From Chitinophagaceae bacterium UBA5175 (GTDB lineage Bacteria > Bacteroidota > Bacteroidia > Chitinophagales > Chitinophagaceae), in the NCBI GenBank assembly GCA_002413325.1, contig DHWT01000090.1:1-11494 (forward strand): DNA of 11,494 bases, in the 5' to 3' direction. Below are positions 1 to 6,539 of this stretch, piece after piece. Below the pieces are notes generated by a model. The model was given only the letters and a program-made list of their open reading frames with translations. It was not told the DNA's origin and searched no databases. Position numbers and translations under genes: made by a program. The first letter of the stretch is position 1; every line of letters begins with the position of its first letter.

Positions 1-15
1 TTACGAAGCACGTGA
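1..15 (+). CDS. Possible 3' end of the upstream gene (partial)
   Basis: Reading from base 1 in frame 1 gives Leu-Arg-Ser-Thr and a TGA stop at 13-15, which would overlap the secY GTG start at 12-14 in a GTGA arrangement typical of translationally coupled genes. In most Bacteroidota the gene before secY is rplO (ribosomal protein L15), so this could be its tail. Five codons are too few to identify a protein, and a second frame (stop at 26-28) is equally open, so this rests on expected gene order only. Confidence 0.25.
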   Translation, partial: LRST

Positions 16-1349
16 AGAAATTTTTTGATACATTAAAAAATATATGGAGTATTCCAGAATTAAAAAGCAAGATCCTTGTGACGCTTTCCTTACTGCTGGT
101 TTACCGTTTCTGTACCTATATTGTTTTACCGGGTATTGATCCGAATAAATTGAGCAGTCTCAGCGGCGCCAAATCCGGTGCTCTCGGACTGATTGATGCA
201 TTTTCAGGCGGTGCGTTTTCACAGGCATCCATCCTGGCCCTTGGTATCATGCCCTATATATCTGCTTCCATTTTCATGCAGCTGATGAGCATCCTGGTTC
301 CCCAGATGCAGAAAATTCAAAAAGACGGCGAAAGCGGCAGAAAAAAAATCAACCAGTGGACAAGATACCTTACCGTGATTGTAACTTTTGCACAGGCCTA
401 CGCTTATGTTGGTTACCTGAAAACCATGGGACGGGATGCGATCATTGACAGCTTCAGCGCTTTTTTCTGGTTCACCACGCCGATCCTGCTCACGGCCGGA
501 ACGCTGTTTGTTATGTGGATCGGTGAAAAAATTACTGATAAAGGTTTGGGAAATGGCACTTCCATTATCATCATGATCGGTATCCTCGCACGTTTCCCTG
601 GTGCGCTTTCCCGGGAATTCCAGTCGAAAGCCGTAAATGGCAGCGGTGGCATCCTTATTTTCGTGATTGAAGTGGCAATCCTGGTTGCCGTCATCATGGG
701 CCTGATCGTTCTGATCCAGGGTGTGCGGAAAGTTCCGGTTAACTATGCCAAACAGATTGTGGGAAACCGCCAGTTCGGGGGCGCCCGCCAGTTCCTTCCC
801 CTGAAGGTGAACAGTGCCGGGGTTATGCCCATCATCTTTGCCCAGGCCATTATGTTTCTACCCACCCTGATTTCTTATACCAGTTTTGAAAACAAGGAAG
901 GTATTTCAAGAATATTTTCAGATCCGCGCGATTATATTCATATGATATTCTACGGAATCATCGTGGTTGGATTTACCTTTCTCTATACTTCCCTGATCTT
1001 TAATCCAAAGCAGGTGGCAGATGATCTCAAGCGCAATAATGGTTTTGTTCCGGGTGTTAAACCGGGTCAGCCTACTGCAGATTTTATTGGTTCGGTGATG
1101 GATAAGATCACATTACCCGGTGCCATCTTACTGGCTGTGGTGGGTATTCTTCCGGGATTTGCACAGCGGGCAGGTGTTACGCAGAGTTTTGCTTCCTTTT
1201 ACGGAGGAACATCCCTCCTGATCATGGTGGCGGTTATCCTGGATACCCTGCAACAGATCGAAACCCAGCTGCTGATGCGTCAGTACGACGGGCTGATGAA
1301 GTCCGGCCGTATACAGGGCCGTCAGTCGGTTACCAATGCGGTGATCTAG
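12..1349 (+). CDS. secY: Protein translocase subunit SecY
   Basis: SecY is the channel-forming inner-membrane subunit of the SecYEG translocon, exporting unfolded proteins and inserting membrane proteins. The 445-residue product has the usual family length and about ten hydrophobic segments. Visible signatures include the TM2/plug region with GIMPYISASIF (78-88), QKDGESGRKK (103-112) in the first cytoplasmic part, GLGNGTS (178-184), NSAGVMPIIFAQ (267-278), NPKQVADDLKRNNGFVPG (331-348), and the C-terminal QLLMRQYDGLMKSGR (419-433). The start is a GTG at 12; the next in-frame Met is residue 80, inside TM2, so it cannot be the start, and MKKFFDTLKNIW matches the usual SecY N-terminus. No Shine-Dalgarno is visible; expression probably comes from the upstream ribosomal operon. 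map follows after one base, so the two are cotranscribed. Identity is essentially certain; only the exact start is slightly open because just 11 upstream bases are present. Confidence 0.97.
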   Translation: MKKFFDTLKNIWSIPELKSKILVTLSLLLVYRFCTYIVLPGIDPNKLSSLSGAKSGALGLIDAFSGGAFSQASILALGIMPYISASIFMQLMSILVPQMQKIQKDGESGRKKINQWTRYLTVIVTFAQAYAYVGYLKTMGRDAIIDSFSAFFWFTTPILLTAGTLFVMWIGEKITDKGLGNGTSIIIMIGILARFPGALSREFQSKAVNGSGGILIFVIEVAILVAVIMGLIVLIQGVRKVPVNYAKQIVGNRQFGGARQFLPLKVNSAGVMPIIFAQAIMFLPTLISYTSFENKEGISRIFSDPRDYIHMIFYGIIVVGFTFLYTSLIFNPKQVADDLKRNNGFVPGVKPGQPTADFIGSVMDKITLPGAILLAVVGILPGFAQRAGVTQSFASFYGGTSLLIMVAVILDTLQQIETQLLMRQYDGLMKSGRIQGRQSVTNAVI

Positions 1350-1350
1350 G

Positions 1351-2151
1351 ATGATCTATTACAAAACGAAAGCAGAAATTGAACTGGCGAGGGAAAGCTG
1401 CCTGCTGGTAAGTAAAACGCTTACTGAAACAGCCAAACTGCTTAAGCCGGGTATTACCACTTTATCACTGGATCAGTTTATCGGCCATTTCATCCGGGAT
1501 CATGGTGCCGCCCCCTCTTTTTTAAATTACCACGGTTATCCCTTCAATTCCTGTATCTCCGTGAATGACGTGGTGGTGCATGGGTTTCCCAATGAAAATG
1601 AATTGAAAGAAGGGGATATTATTTCCATTGATATCGGCGTATATAAAAACGGGTTTCACGGCGACCATGCCTATACATTCGCCATCGGCAATCCGGGCGC
1701 CGCCATTGCCCAGCTCATTCGCGTTACCAAGGAGTCATTATACAAGGGTATTGAAAAAGCCGTCGCCGGTAACCGGGTGGGCGATATATCATTTGCCATC
1801 CAGGAACATACGGAAAAAAAATACGGATATGGCGTGGTGCGTGAATTGGTGGGGCATGGTTTGGGAAGAAGCATGCACGAAGACCCGCAGGTAGCCAATT
1901 ATGGGAAACGCGGATCCGGTATCAAACTGCGTGAAGGCCTGATCCTGGCTATTGAACCCATGATCAACCTGGGTAAACGGGAAGTATATACCGAACCCGA
2001 CGGTTGGACTGTGCGTACGGCAGACCATAGCGTATCCGTACATTTTGAACATGATGTGTGTGTCGGTAAAAATAGGGCCGATATACTTTCAGACTATACC
2101 GGTATCGAAGAAGCCGAGAGAAATAATCCAGCCTTATTTTCTTCCGATTAA
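1351..2151 (+). CDS. map: Type I methionine aminopeptidase
   Basis: Removes the initiator methionine from nascent cytosolic proteins when the second residue is small. The 266-residue protein is a single pita-bread domain of normal length. All five metal ligands can be placed by alignment to the E. coli enzyme: D94 (in IDIG), D105 (in HGDHA), H169 (in VGHGLG), E202 (in IEPM) and E233 (in HFEHD), plus the substrate-contacting H77 (VVVHGFP). There is no N-terminal zinc-finger or SEC-C extension. The ATG lies one base after the secY stop, so translation is probably coupled. The secY-map order is standard in Bacteroidota, but here the operon stops: no infA, rpmJ or rpsM follows, and the next gene, dapD, points back toward map. 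The stop codon forms the left foot of a small hairpin (2149-2170). Confidence 0.97.
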   Translation: MIYYKTKAEIELARESCLLVSKTLTETAKLLKPGITTLSLDQFIGHFIRDHGAAPSFLNYHGYPFNSCISVNDVVVHGFPNENELKEGDIISIDIGVYKNGFHGDHAYTFAIGNPGAAIAQLIRVTKESLYKGIEKAVAGNRVGDISFAIQEHTEKKYGYGVVRELVGHGLGRSMHEDPQVANYGKRGSGIKLREGLILAIEPMINLGKREVYTEPDGWTVRTADHSVSVHFEHDVCVGKNRADILSDYTGIEEAERNNPALFSSD

Positions 2152-2170
2152 GTGTAACGCCTAACACTTA
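2149..2170. terminator. Weak hairpin at the map stop codon, possible bidirectional terminator
   Basis: TAAGTGT at 2149-2155, which begins with the map stop codon, is perfectly complementary to ACACTTA at 2164-2170, giving a 7-bp stem with an 8-nt loop. It lies between the convergent map and dapD genes, where a shared terminator would be useful. The stem is AT-rich and no clear T tract follows on either strand, so it is a poor intrinsic terminator by standard criteria. Confidence 0.3.
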
Positions 2171-2220
2171 TTCATAATTCATAACTCATAATTCATAACT
2201 CATAACGGCCAGCGACCAGC
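2171..2220. repeat. Intergenic 7-nt-period tandem array
   Basis: Five consecutive heptamers of the form YTCATAA (TTCATAA, TTCATAA, CTCATAA, TTCATAA, CTCATAA) occupy 2171-2205. After a single C, two GC-rich heptamers, GGCCAGC and GACCAGC, occupy 2207-2220 and run up to the dapD stop at 2222-2224. The period stays at seven although the unit changes from AT-rich to GC-rich. No protein-coding role is apparent, because the array lies wholly between convergent genes. Function is unknown. Confidence 0.8.
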
Positions 2221-2221
2221 C

Positions 2222-3034
2222 CTAACCGCTTACGGCGAAATCCCGCAAGGCATCGTTGAGGCTGGTTTTCAGATCCGTTGACGCCTTTCGCTGCCCGATG
2301 ATCAGGGCACAACCGACCGGATATTCGCCGGCAGGGAATTTTTTAGTGTAGGATCCGGGGATCACGACACTGCGGGCCGGCACGCGCCCTTTATATTCTA
2401 CAGGCTCAGCACCGCTCACATCAATGATTTTTGTACTCTGTGTCAGTACTACATTGGCACCGAGCACCGCTTCTTTTTCCACCCGCACTCCTTCCACCAC
2501 AATACACCTGGAACCGATAAAACATCCGTCTTCAATAATCACCGGAGCGGCCTGCAGGGGTTCCAGCACGCCCCCGATTCCCACACCGCCGCTTAAATGA
2601 ACGCCCTTGCCGATTTGTGCACAACTGCCTACGGTTGCCCAGGTATCCACCATAGTGCCTTCATCCACATAGGCCCCGATATTTACATAACTGGGCATCA
2701 GCACGACCGATTTCCCCAGGTAGGCGCCATACCGGGCAATGGCATGGGGCACAGCCCGCACACCCAGGGCCGCGTAATCTTTTTTCAATGCCATCTTATC
2801 ATAAAATTCCATGGGCCCCACGGTCCAGGTGTTCATCTGCTGTATACCGAAATACAGGAGGATGGCCTGTTTAACCCATTCATTCACCTGCCATCCGGTC
2901 CCGGCCGGTTCGGCCACCCGTAACCTTCCCTTGTCAGTTTCCTCGATCACCGCGCGTATGGCATCCGTATATTTTTGATCTTTCAATAATTCCCGGTTTG
3001 CCCATACTTCTTCAATCCGAACTTTCAGGTCCAT
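2222..3034 (-). CDS. dapD: 2,3,4,5-tetrahydropyridine-2,6-dicarboxylate N-succinyltransferase
   Basis: Uses succinyl-CoA to succinylate tetrahydrodipicolinate in the succinylase branch of diaminopimelate/lysine synthesis, supplying peptidoglycan precursor in the cytosol. The 270-residue protein has an N-terminal helical domain (about 1-95), then a left-handed beta-helix of hexapeptide repeats. The block MPSYVNIGAYVDEGTMVDTW (113-132) continues through TVGSCAQIGKGVHLSGGVGI (134-153) and GGVLEPLQ, matching E. coli DapD almost residue for residue. I chose the Met at 3034 (MDLKVRIEE) over an ATG at 3106 because the 24 extra residues resemble nothing in the family, and because a TAnnTTTG promoter box lies inside that extension at 3050-3057. 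It is a single-gene unit, convergent with map and divergent from tsaC. Identity is firm; no other dap genes are nearby. Confidence 0.95.
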   Translation of the reverse strand: MDLKVRIEEVWANRELLKDQKYTDAIRAVIEETDKGRLRVAEPAGTGWQVNEWVKQAILLYFGIQQMNTWTVGPMEFYDKMALKKDYAALGVRAVPHAIARYGAYLGKSVVLMPSYVNIGAYVDEGTMVDTWATVGSCAQIGKGVHLSGGVGIGGVLEPLQAAPVIIEDGCFIGSRCIVVEGVRVEKEAVLGANVVLTQSTKIIDVSGAEPVEYKGRVPARSVVIPGSYTKKFPAGEYPVGCALIIGQRKASTDLKTSLNDALRDFAVSG

Positions 3035-3049
3035 CAGATATATTTTTTG

Positions 3050-3057
3050 CAAACATA
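3050..3057 (-). promoter_or_regulatory. Candidate -7 promoter box for dapD
   Basis: Read on the minus strand this is TATGTTTG, an exact match to the Bacteroidota -7 consensus TAnnTTTG, ending 15 nt before the dapD ATG at 3034. Transcription would start about 10 nt ahead of the ATG. No TTG or TTTG is visible at the expected -33 spacing. The position supports the shorter dapD start. Confidence 0.5.
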
Positions 3058-3134
3058 AGGCATGGAAGGAAACAGGCCTGATTGTACTTCCTGTATTTTG
3101 AATCATTCGGTATTTTTACCGGAAATCGGAATGG

Positions 3135-3704
3135 TTGGAATTTGAAGATGATATCGTGCAATGCCTGAAAACCCTGCGCCGGGGAGGGATCATACTATAT
3201 CCGACGGATACCATCTGGGGCCTCGGCTGCGATGCCACGAACCCGGAAGCGGTGAAGAAAATAATGGACCTGAAGCAAAGGCCGGCCGACAAATCCATGA
3301 TCGTTTTACTGGCGGATCCCAGGGATATCAACCGTTACATAAGCCGGCCGGAACCATATATAGCAGATTACCTGGAGAAGACAGACCGACCGACCACGGT
3401 GATTTATGAAGGGGCCCTTGGACTGGCTGAAAACCTGGTGGGCTACGACGGAACCATTGCTATCCGTATTGTTCGTGAAGACTTTTGCAGGCATCTGATC
3501 AAAAGATTCCGGAAACCGCTGGTCTCTACTTCGGCAAATATTTCCGGGAAGCATCCGCCTGCAAATTTTTTGGCGGTTGCGGAAGAAATCAAACAGGGAG
3601 TGGACTATATTGTACAATACCGCCAGCAGGATGAAACGCCGGCAAGGGCTTCCATGTTGGTTCGTTTTAACAGTCTGGGGGAACCGATTATTCTGAGGTC
3701 CTGA
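3135..3704 (+). CDS. L-threonylcarbamoyladenylate synthase (TsaC/Sua5/YrdC family)
   Basis: Makes threonylcarbamoyl-AMP from threonine, bicarbonate and ATP, the first step of t6A37 formation on ANN-decoding tRNAs. At 189 residues it is a single YrdC domain, without the extra C-terminal Sua5 domain. Signatures seen: LYPTDTIWGLGCDA (21-34), the nucleotide-binding KQRPADKSM (47-55), TIAIRIV (107-113) and STSANISG (131-138). The start is taken as TTG at 3135 because MEFEDDIVQCLKTLRRGG fits the family N-terminus; the nearest ATG (3131) is out of frame and stops after four codons, and the first internal ATG is residue 44. GTG at 3156 is a weaker alternative. It is divergent from dapD; a near-match promoter element TATTTTG (3094-3100, one base short of consensus spacing) lies upstream. 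A 139-bp gap separates it from the glycosyltransferase gene. Confidence 0.93.
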   Translation: MEFEDDIVQCLKTLRRGGIILYPTDTIWGLGCDATNPEAVKKIMDLKQRPADKSMIVLLADPRDINRYISRPEPYIADYLEKTDRPTTVIYEGALGLAENLVGYDGTIAIRIVREDFCRHLIKRFRKPLVSTSANISGKHPPANFLAVAEEIKQGVDYIVQYRQQDETPARASMLVRFNSLGEPIILRS

Positions 3705-3843
3705 AAAGTCTAAAACAGGTATGAGAATCCGGGAGGGTCGAAATCACGGATCAGATGTTATTATAAACCGCCCGATATCAACTATCCATGTAAAAAATGA
3801 TTTGTAAAAAAAATAACGGTTCTTCGTATTTCTAAAAACATAT

Positions 3844-4839
3844 TTGCAAAAATTTCTCATCATACAAACAGCTTTTATCGGGGATGTGGTGCTGGCAACA
3901 CCTCTGATAGAAAAGTTACATGTTTTTTATCCGGATGCGCAAATTGATTTTCTACTGAGAAAAGGCAATGAGCAGCTGCTCCTCGGCCATCCCCATATCC
4001 ATGAAATCCTGATCTGGGATAAGAAAAACCATAAACAGCAAAATCTTTTCCGACTGATAAAACACATCCGGAAAAACAGGTATGATTCCGTCATCAATGT
4101 GCAGCGTTTTTTTGCAACCGGATTGCTTACCGTCTTCTCCGGAGCAAAGGAGACCATCGGCTTTGATAAAAACCCCCTGAGCTTTTTCTTTACAAAAAAA
4201 ATAAAACATGCGGTCGGCGGTGAAAGGGCCGTTCATGAAACCGGGAGGAACCTGGAACTGATTCGCAGTTTTACGGATGGTACCATTTACAAACCAAGGC
4301 TTTATCCTGCGGCGGCTGACTTTGCGGTTATCGATACACTGGCAGGCGGAAAATTTATTACCCTGAGCCCGGCATCCGTCTGGTTTACCAAACAGTATCC
4401 CGCTTCCCAATGGATTTCGTTCATCAGGAATATTCCGGCAGGGTACGGAATTTATTTAATGGGCGGACCGGGTGACGCAGCGCTATGCCAGTCCATCCGG
4501 GAATCGGTTAAAGGAACTGAAATAAAAGTGCTTGCAGGCACTCTTTCATTTTTACAATCCGCTGCACTGATGAGCAGGGCCTGCATGAATTATGTAAATG
4601 ATTCTGCACCCATGCACTTTGCCTCGGCCATGAATGCACCGGTAACTGCCATATATTGTTCCACCATCCCGGAATTTGGCTTCGGACCATTATCGGACCA
4701 AAGTCATATTGTAGAAATTGACCAGGAACTCTATTGTCGTCCCTGCGGCCTTCATGGTCGTGCATCCTGTCCGGAAGGGCATTTCAGGTGTGCCATGGAC
4801 ATCCGGACGGAACAGCTTTATAAAACACTTCCGGAATAA
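3844..4839 (+). CDS. Glycosyltransferase family 9 protein (heptosyltransferase-like)
   Basis: GT9 enzymes transfer a heptose or similar sugar from a nucleotide donor to the lipopolysaccharide core at the cytoplasmic face of the inner membrane. The 331-residue protein has two Rossmann-like halves: the acceptor side begins KFLIIQTAFIGDVVLATP (3-20), and the donor side carries SVWFTKQYP (178-186, with the conserved Lys183), GGPGD (207-211) and NDSAPMHFASA (252-262). A C-terminal cysteine cluster, C298, C301, C309 and C316 in the pattern CRPC-x7-CP-x2-HF-x-C, is also found in many RfaF-type relatives. The start is a TTG at 3844; no in-frame ATG occurs before residue 206, and the N-terminus fits the family exactly. 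It stands alone rather than in an LPS cluster, so the sugar and acceptor cannot be named; donor specificity is inferred only from the family. Confidence 0.9.
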   Translation: MQKFLIIQTAFIGDVVLATPLIEKLHVFYPDAQIDFLLRKGNEQLLLGHPHIHEILIWDKKNHKQQNLFRLIKHIRKNRYDSVINVQRFFATGLLTVFSGAKETIGFDKNPLSFFFTKKIKHAVGGERAVHETGRNLELIRSFTDGTIYKPRLYPAAADFAVIDTLAGGKFITLSPASVWFTKQYPASQWISFIRNIPAGYGIYLMGGPGDAALCQSIRESVKGTEIKVLAGTLSFLQSAALMSRACMNYVNDSAPMHFASAMNAPVTAIYCSTIPEFGFGPLSDQSHIVEIDQELYCRPCGLHGRASCPEGHFRCAMDIRTEQLYKTLPE

Positions 4840-4860
4840 ATTTGAGTATTTGGGAATTGG
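4838..4860 (-). repeat. Octamer-type repeat, inverted copy
   Basis: Read on the minus strand from 4860 this is CCAATTC, CCAAATAC, TCAAATTT. These are units of the same family as the direct array at 4967-4998, in the opposite orientation. Bases 4838-4853 are complementary to 4967-4982 at 15 of 16 positions. It begins at the last bases of the GT9 gene's stop codon. Confidence 0.65.
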
Positions 4861-4966
4861 ATACGGAGCTTCTTCCAGTTCATTATTTCTGTAACCAGGT
4901 GAATCGTAGCGCATCATCCGGTTAATCGTTTTATTTTATAATTTAAGGTTTGCCGGAAGTACATTT

Positions 4967-4998
4967 CCAAATATTCAAATTTCCAAATTCCCAAATTT
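4967..4998 (+). repeat. 8-nt-period tandem repeat of the form YCAAATNN
   Basis: Four consecutive octamers, CCAAATAT, TCAAATTT, CCAAATTC and CCAAATTT, fill 4967-4998, ending eight bases before the candidate promoter box of the CCA gene. The inverted relative at 4838-4860 lies about 106 bp away, so a transcript covering both could fold into a long AT-rich stem. Role unknown: it could be structural, a regulator site, or slippage-generated low-complexity DNA. Confidence 0.65.
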
Positions 4999-5006
4999 TC
5001 TTGTTT

Positions 5007-5014
5007 TACCTTTG
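5007..5014 (+). promoter_or_regulatory. Candidate -7 promoter box for the CCA-adding enzyme gene
   Basis: TACCTTTG is an exact TAnnTTTG match and ends only five bases before the ATG at 5020. If used, transcription would begin within a few bases of the start codon, giving a leaderless or near-leaderless mRNA. No TTG is found at the normal -33 spacing. A second, imperfect candidate, TAAGGTTTG (one extra base of spacing), lies at 4944-4952. Confidence 0.45.
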
Positions 5015-5019
5015 ACCCG

Positions 5020-6483
5020 ATGGAATTTTCATTTTCTGATACTGAATTGCTGTTGTTTGAAAGAATCACAGAAGCCGCTGAGCGCATGCAGTCGGAGGTT
5101 TATCTGATCGGCGGTTTTGTGAGGGATAAAATAATCGGCAGACCCACCAGCGATGCCGATATCGTTTGCGTGGGCAATGCCATCGAACTGGCCAAAGAGG
5201 TAGCTGCTTATTATTATCCCCGACCGGCCATTTCGGTTTTTAAAAATTTCGGAACGGCCCATTTCAAAATTGAAGAGACCGGCGGCCGTTGGCTGGACGT
5301 AGAGTTTGTGGGTGCCCGCAGGGAAAGTTACCGCGCGTCTTCGCGCAAACCGGAGGTTGCACCCGGTACACTGGAAGACGATCAGAACCGCCGGGATTTT
5401 ACCATCAATGCCCTGGCAATCAGCCTGAATAAAAATGATTTTGGCCGGCTGATCGACCCCTTTAACGGGCTCCGGGATCTGGAGGAAAAGAGAATTCAGA
5501 CACCGCTGGAGCCACTGACCACATTCAGCGATGATCCCCTGCGCATGATGCGGGCGATTCGTTTTGCCAGCCAGCTGGGTTTCCGGATCGATCCGCAAAC
5601 ATTTGCTGCGATCATACAGGACGCTGATCGGATCCGCATTATTTCCCAGGAACGGATTACCGAAGAGATCAATAAAATCATTGCATCACCCAAACCTTCG
5701 GTTGGTTTTGACCTTTTGTATAAATCCGGGTTATTGCAAATTATTTTTCCAAAAATGGCTGACCTGGCCGGCGCAGAATATATTGACGGACTGGGCCATA
5801 AAGATAATTTCTACCATACCCTGCAGGTGCTCGATAATGTGGCTCTTAAAACAAATGACCTCTGGGTTCGCTGGGCAGCCATTTTGCATGATATCGGCAA
5901 ACCGGCGACCAAAAAATTTGAACAGGGCCATGGATGGACCTTTCACGGGCATGAAGTGGTGGGTAGCCGGATGGTGCCCCGGATTTTTGATCAGATGAAA
6001 TTGCCGATGAATGAAAAAATGCGGTTCGTACGTAAGATGGTGGAATTGCATTTGCGGCCTATCAGCCTGACGAAAGAAAGCATCACGGATTCCGCCATCC
6101 GCAGATTATTATTCGATGCGGGAGAAGATATGGATCTGCTCATGATGCTCTGCGAAGCAGATATTACATCCAGGAATAAACAGAAAGTTAAGCGCTACCT
6201 TGAAAATTTTGAGCTGGTACGCAAACGGCTGACGGAAGTAGAGGAAAAAGACCGCATCCGCAACTGGCAACCGCCGGTTACCGGTGAAATGATTATGGAA
6301 ATCTTCGGTATCGGGCCTTCGAAAATAGTTGGCGATTTGAAAAACCTGATCCGCGAAGCGATCCTGGAAGGGGAAATTGAAAATTCCTATGAAGCGGCTT
6401 ACCGTTATATGCTCGATAAAGCTGCGGCCATGGATCTGAAGCCGGTGGGACAGTTCCAGGCAGGCGAATCTCCCGTAAAATAA
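5020..6483 (+). CDS. cca: CCA tRNA nucleotidyltransferase with HD domain
   Basis: Adds or repairs the 3'-CCA end of tRNAs. The 487-residue protein is a class II nucleotidyltransferase. The head domain has LIGGFVRD (29-36), the catalytic pair D45/D47 in TSDADIV, RRDFTINAL (124-132), and the DPLRMMRA/RFASQLGF block (172-188) whose neighbouring EERITEEINK-type segment (about 210-219) belongs to the nucleotide-recognition neck region. A C-terminal HD phosphohydrolase domain follows, with H266, H290-D291 in LHDIGKPATK and D381 as likely metal ligands, suggesting phosphodiesterase or phosphatase activity as in other HD-fused enzymes. A poly(A) polymerase or A-adding enzyme shares this architecture, but a lone copy of this type is normally the CCA enzyme in Bacteroidota. 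The ATG at 5020 is supported by the promoter position. It appears to be transcribed alone, with a new promoter box before the next gene. Confidence 0.92.
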   Translation: MEFSFSDTELLLFERITEAAERMQSEVYLIGGFVRDKIIGRPTSDADIVCVGNAIELAKEVAAYYYPRPAISVFKNFGTAHFKIEETGGRWLDVEFVGARRESYRASSRKPEVAPGTLEDDQNRRDFTINALAISLNKNDFGRLIDPFNGLRDLEEKRIQTPLEPLTTFSDDPLRMMRAIRFASQLGFRIDPQTFAAIIQDADRIRIISQERITEEINKIIASPKPSVGFDLLYKSGLLQIIFPKMADLAGAEYIDGLGHKDNFYHTLQVLDNVALKTNDLWVRWAAILHDIGKPATKKFEQGHGWTFHGHEVVGSRMVPRIFDQMKLPMNEKMRFVRKMVELHLRPISLTKESITDSAIRRLLFDAGEDMDLLMMLCEADITSRNKQKVKRYLENFELVRKRLTEVEEKDRIRNWQPPVTGEMIMEIFGIGPSKIVGDLKNLIREAILEGEIENSYEAAYRYMLDKAAAMDLKPVGQFQAGESPVK

Positions 6484-6510
6484 GCCGGCTGATAATTTGA
6501 TGGTTTCATT

Positions 6511-6518
6511 TATTTTTG
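6511..6518 (+). promoter_or_regulatory. Candidate -7 promoter box for the pRiA4b-like gene and miaA
   Basis: TATTTTTG is an exact TAnnTTTG match, ending 21 nt before the ATG at 6540. A TTTG at 6496-6499 is too close (11 nt) to act as a normal -33 element. The box suggests that the two downstream genes form a unit separate from the CCA gene. Confidence 0.45.
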
Positions 6519-6539
6519 ATCATTCTAACCTGTAACATT

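Noticed and set aside
3035..3106. Longer dapD starting at the ATG at 3106
   Set aside because: The 24 added residues do not match DapD, and the extension contains an exact promoter box; MDLKVRIEE at 3034 fits the family.
3131..3145. ATG at 3131 as the tsaC start
   Set aside because: It is in another frame and stops after four codons; the family N-terminus lines up with TTG at 3135.
3727..3751. Hairpin ATCCG/CGGAT after tsaC as a terminator
   Set aside because: Only 5 bp with a 15-nt loop and no T tract; expected by chance.
3839..3846. CATATTTG as a promoter box for the GT9 gene
   Set aside because: One mismatch to TAnnTTTG, and it overlaps the TTG start codon, so transcription would begin inside the gene.
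4827..4960. ACTTCCGG (4827-4834) and CCGGAAGT (4953-4960) as an extension of the inverted repeat
   Set aside because: The order relative to the octamer arms does not nest, and the shared TTCCGGAA-like core is nearly self-complementary, so the match means little.
5029..5598. 189-codon minus-strand open frame inside cca
   Set aside because: It lies wholly within a strongly recognised gene on the other strand, has no family resemblance, and is explained as a shadow of the coding frame. The same holds for the minus-strand frames at 3952-4410, 413-697 and 3306-3617.
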